Shown piece after piece: positions 21,555 to 23,593 of a stretch of 23,593 nt of DNA (position 1 is the first letter of the stretch; every line of letters begins with the position of its first letter). The notes under the pieces are model-generated. The model ran no database searches. It was not told the DNA's origin and worked only from the letters and a program-made list of their open reading frames with translations. The stretch is from the IMG/VR virus record IMGVR_UViG_3300017917_000028, positions 1-23,593 of that record; one strand, 5' to 3'. This stretch comes from a virus. The position numbers were made by a program, and so were the translations under genes.

Positions 21555-23246
21555 TTACAGATTTGACGGTAGGTATCCTGGAGGAATCATCGGCTTATCT
21601 TCAGATTTATTCGTTGTCCAAACATCTTGGCCATCCGCATATATTTCTTCTTCACTACCGTCAATGATGAATCCAAATGGTGTAATTGTTTCTTCAATAT
21701 TTTTAATCTTTTCTTGATACATTGCTTCACGAATATTGATATTGTTTAAATCTCTAAAATAAGGATTTGTTGATAACCAACTAAACAACACCAAAGGCAT
21801 CACTAAATCATCATGGTAACCTTCGTCAGCTTGATAACTGTCTTTTACCTGAATAAATGTTGACAATTCAGATATAACATCAGGGTCATTAATGATTAAT
21901 TTTCTTTCTTCCATCATTGACTTGAATGTGAAACATCCAATTCGTTTAACTTTCTTATCAGTAACCACACCATATTGTGCTTTACCACCACCGAAGCCAC
22001 CAGAAACAATCTGTCCTCGTTTACTGTCACGGTTTACAAACAGAATATTCTCATATTCCAATTCGTTATACATGATATGTGCAACTTGTTCTGATGAGTT
22101 AATTTCAATGAGAACATAAGCCATGTTGAAATCATGTGCAACTTTATGAATCACTGTTGGGTATAACATAGGTGCAATCTTGTTATCTCTATACTTACCT
22201 ACCAATTTATATGGTACCTCAGTAATATCTATAATGACAAAAGCCGAGTAGTCACCACCAACTCCTTTTGCAGTATCGGCAACAATACAATAGGTGTGTG
22301 GTTTGACAATCAGTTCTTCATTGTCATTTCTCTCACCTTTAATTGGCCACTCATATAAATCTAAACCATCTTTAGAATATACAGTTGGACAAGTTGACAT
22401 CCATTCAATGGTATCAGAGTTAATTAGTGTTAAACTTGAACCTAAGAACTTACAGAGAACCTCTTGATTATACTTTAAATCACCTAATTGCCTGCGTTGT
22501 TCTTCTGCCCACTTCTCATCACGGCCTGGAATTTCACTATAAGGAATGAACATCGGAACAAAGTCATTGTTCTTATTAACCGCATCATTCCAGAATTTCC
22601 AAAAATGATTATATCCAAGTGGTGTTGAGGTAATCAAAATCTTTGTTGTTGTACCAGCAGAGATAACTGGATATACCGCAGTGAAGAAAGCATCAGCAAT
22701 ATTATTTGGAATAATTGCAGCCTCGTCAATATACAACATATTAACAGACTTACCACGAATACCTGATGCGGTAGTTGCAGCTGTAAATACTTTAGAACCA
22801 TTTTCTAGTTCCACATCACCTTTATTCCAGTTACGAATACCTTGTTGCATCCATACTGGCAAATTCTCATACATCAACTGATAACGGGACATAATCTCAC
22901 GAGCAGTTGAAGATTTGTTTGCTAGAATCGCAACAGATTTAGATTCTTGAAATAATGTGTACCAAAGAATATAGGCTGCAGCTGAAGTTGTTTTACCTTG
23001 TTGTCGGCCTTCCATGAGAATAACTTTACGATTCTCATGTATTAATTTTATCTTTTTCTTTTGACATTCATAAAGTTTGAAAGGTTGCAACCCGTGGTCT
23101 AGGGTTACAATCATACAATAAGTGTCAATGAAATAAATCGGGTCTTCCGAACATTTTGCAATCTCTACAATTTGTTCTTCAGTATAAGAAAGTTCAACAC
23201 CTGCCCGCTTTAAATGCGGGTTACCCAAATAACCAATATCACTCAT
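21555..23246 (-). CDS. 17: terminase large subunit gp17
   Basis: DNA-packaging motor with ATPase and nuclease domains. The 563 residues have Walker A GRQQGKT (80-86), Walker B MLYIDEAA (170-177), the coupling motif TSTPLG (206-211), and RNase H-like nuclease residues in VADTAKGVGGD (322-332) and YHDDLVM (477-483). All are as in T4-like gp17, and the protein is complete. The ATG lies five bases after the Dps-like stop. No strong ribosome-binding site is visible, so translation may be coupled to the gene before it. No gene 16 for the small subunit lies directly upstream in this window. Confidence 0.97.
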   Translation of the reverse strand: MSDIGYLGNPHLKRAGVELSYTEEQIVEIAKCSEDPIYFIDTYCMIVTLDHGLQPFKLYECQKKKIKLIHENRKVILMEGRQQGKTTSAAAYILWYTLFQESKSVAILANKSSTAREIMSRYQLMYENLPVWMQQGIRNWNKGDVELENGSKVFTAATTASGIRGKSVNMLYIDEAAIIPNNIADAFFTAVYPVISAGTTTKILITSTPLGYNHFWKFWNDAVNKNNDFVPMFIPYSEIPGRDEKWAEEQRRQLGDLKYNQEVLCKFLGSSLTLINSDTIEWMSTCPTVYSKDGLDLYEWPIKGERNDNEELIVKPHTYCIVADTAKGVGGDYSAFVIIDITEVPYKLVGKYRDNKIAPMLYPTVIHKVAHDFNMAYVLIEINSSEQVAHIMYNELEYENILFVNRDSKRGQIVSGGFGGGKAQYGVVTDKKVKRIGCFTFKSMMEERKLIINDPDVISELSTFIQVKDSYQADEGYHDDLVMPLVLFSWLSTNPYFRDLNNINIREAMYQEKIKNIEETITPFGFIIDGSEEEIYADGQDVWTTNKSEDKPMIPPGYLPSNL

Positions 23247-23251
23247 AGTAT

Positions 23252-23593
23252 TTACTTAGTGATACTACGAAGCATCCATGCGTGTTTTTGGTGTTGGTCT
23301 AATAAATCTTGTAAAAAATTACCAATAGCTGGTTCATTTGCTGAATCAGCTGCCACGATGCCTGCTCGTAAGTGAACAATAAATCTATCATTGTCTTGTT
23401 TGAGTTGATTTAACATAGCTAATGCTGACGGAATGGTTTCTGTATTTTCAATATCAGAAAGTTCCAACATTCTAGGTAATGATGTTGGCGCATATGAACC
23501 CAACATACGAATCTTCTCAGCAATAATATCTACATTACCATAAACAGATTCATAGAAATCACGTAAAAATTCATGGTATTGTGCAAAGTCAGC
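23252..23593 (-). CDS. Dps-like ferritin-family protein (5' end beyond window)
   Basis: The frame stays open to the window edge and gives 113 C-terminal residues. The visible start is ADFAQYHEFLRDFYESVYG, then NVDIIAEKIRMLGSYAPTS, a linker, DNDRFIVHLRAGIVAAD, and NFLQDLLDQHQKHAWMLRS at the end. This matches the last helices of the Dps family, which store iron and protect DNA from oxidative damage. Aligned by eye without gaps to E. coli Dps, His63, Asp78 and Glu82 of the ferroxidase site are kept. Asp67 is replaced by Arg, with an Asp next to it. His51 would lie outside the window. The gene sits directly before terminase gene 17. An ATG at 23506 is internal and not the real start. Confidence 0.82.
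   Translation of the reverse strand, partial: ADFAQYHEFLRDFYESVYGNVDIIAEKIRMLGSYAPTSLPRMLELSDIENTETIPSALAMLNQLKQDNDRFIVHLRAGIVAADSANEPAIGNFLQDLLDQHQKHAWMLRSITK

Overview
The window is a compact, AT-rich stretch of a T4-like myovirus genome. Every gene I can support lies on the minus strand, so transcription runs from position 23593 towards 1. The head and tail genes (17, 18, 19, 20, a 67-like core gene, 21, 22, 23), the recombination genes (uvsY, uvsW, 46, 47) and the late sigma factor gene 55 keep the T4 order. A CobS-like ATPase, a peptide deformylase and the gene 23-x-uvsY-uvsW-55-47-46 arrangement recall marine and freshwater relatives such as cyanophages and pelagiphages rather than coliphage T4. 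No photosynthesis gene is present. The host cannot be named, but the sigma70-like promoters show that its housekeeping polymerase recognises TTGACA / TATAAT.

Layout in transcription order. (1) 23593-12650, virion module: a truncated Dps-like gene, terminase large subunit, tail sheath, tail tube, portal, prohead core proteins, a beta-rich unknown, prohead protease, scaffold and major capsid protein, closed by a terminator. (2) 12554-9627: a tail-tube-fold protein (possibly gp3), then uvsY, uvsW and an Sm-like small protein, with a strong sigma70-type promoter before uvsY. (3) 9494-4247: late sigma factor gp55, gp47 and gp46 nuclease subunits, peptide deformylase and a DUF4338/DruA-like protein, as a chain of overlapping genes. 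(4) 4224-4071: a promoter, a 67-nt tRNA-like RNA and a terminator, forming an independent unit. (5) 4011-1: a 64-residue protein, a large metallopeptidase-like plus VWA protein (CobT-like), a MoxR/CobS-like AAA+ ATPase and the first codons of another gene, most with their own early promoter.

The regulation is readable. Six TTGACA-like, 17-bp spacer, TATAAT-like promoters precede the early or middle genes and the tRNA-like RNA. T4-type late boxes (TATAAATA or one-base variants) precede structural genes 18, 19, 67 and 22. The window encodes gp55, the sigma factor expected to read those late boxes.

The items most worth a second look are: the D-armless tRNA-Gly(UCC)-like RNA with its own promoter and terminator; the AAA+/VWA-metallopeptidase pair; the DruA-like gene inside the 46/47 operon; the Dps-like gene where a small terminase gene would be expected; and palindromes overlapping two early promoters.
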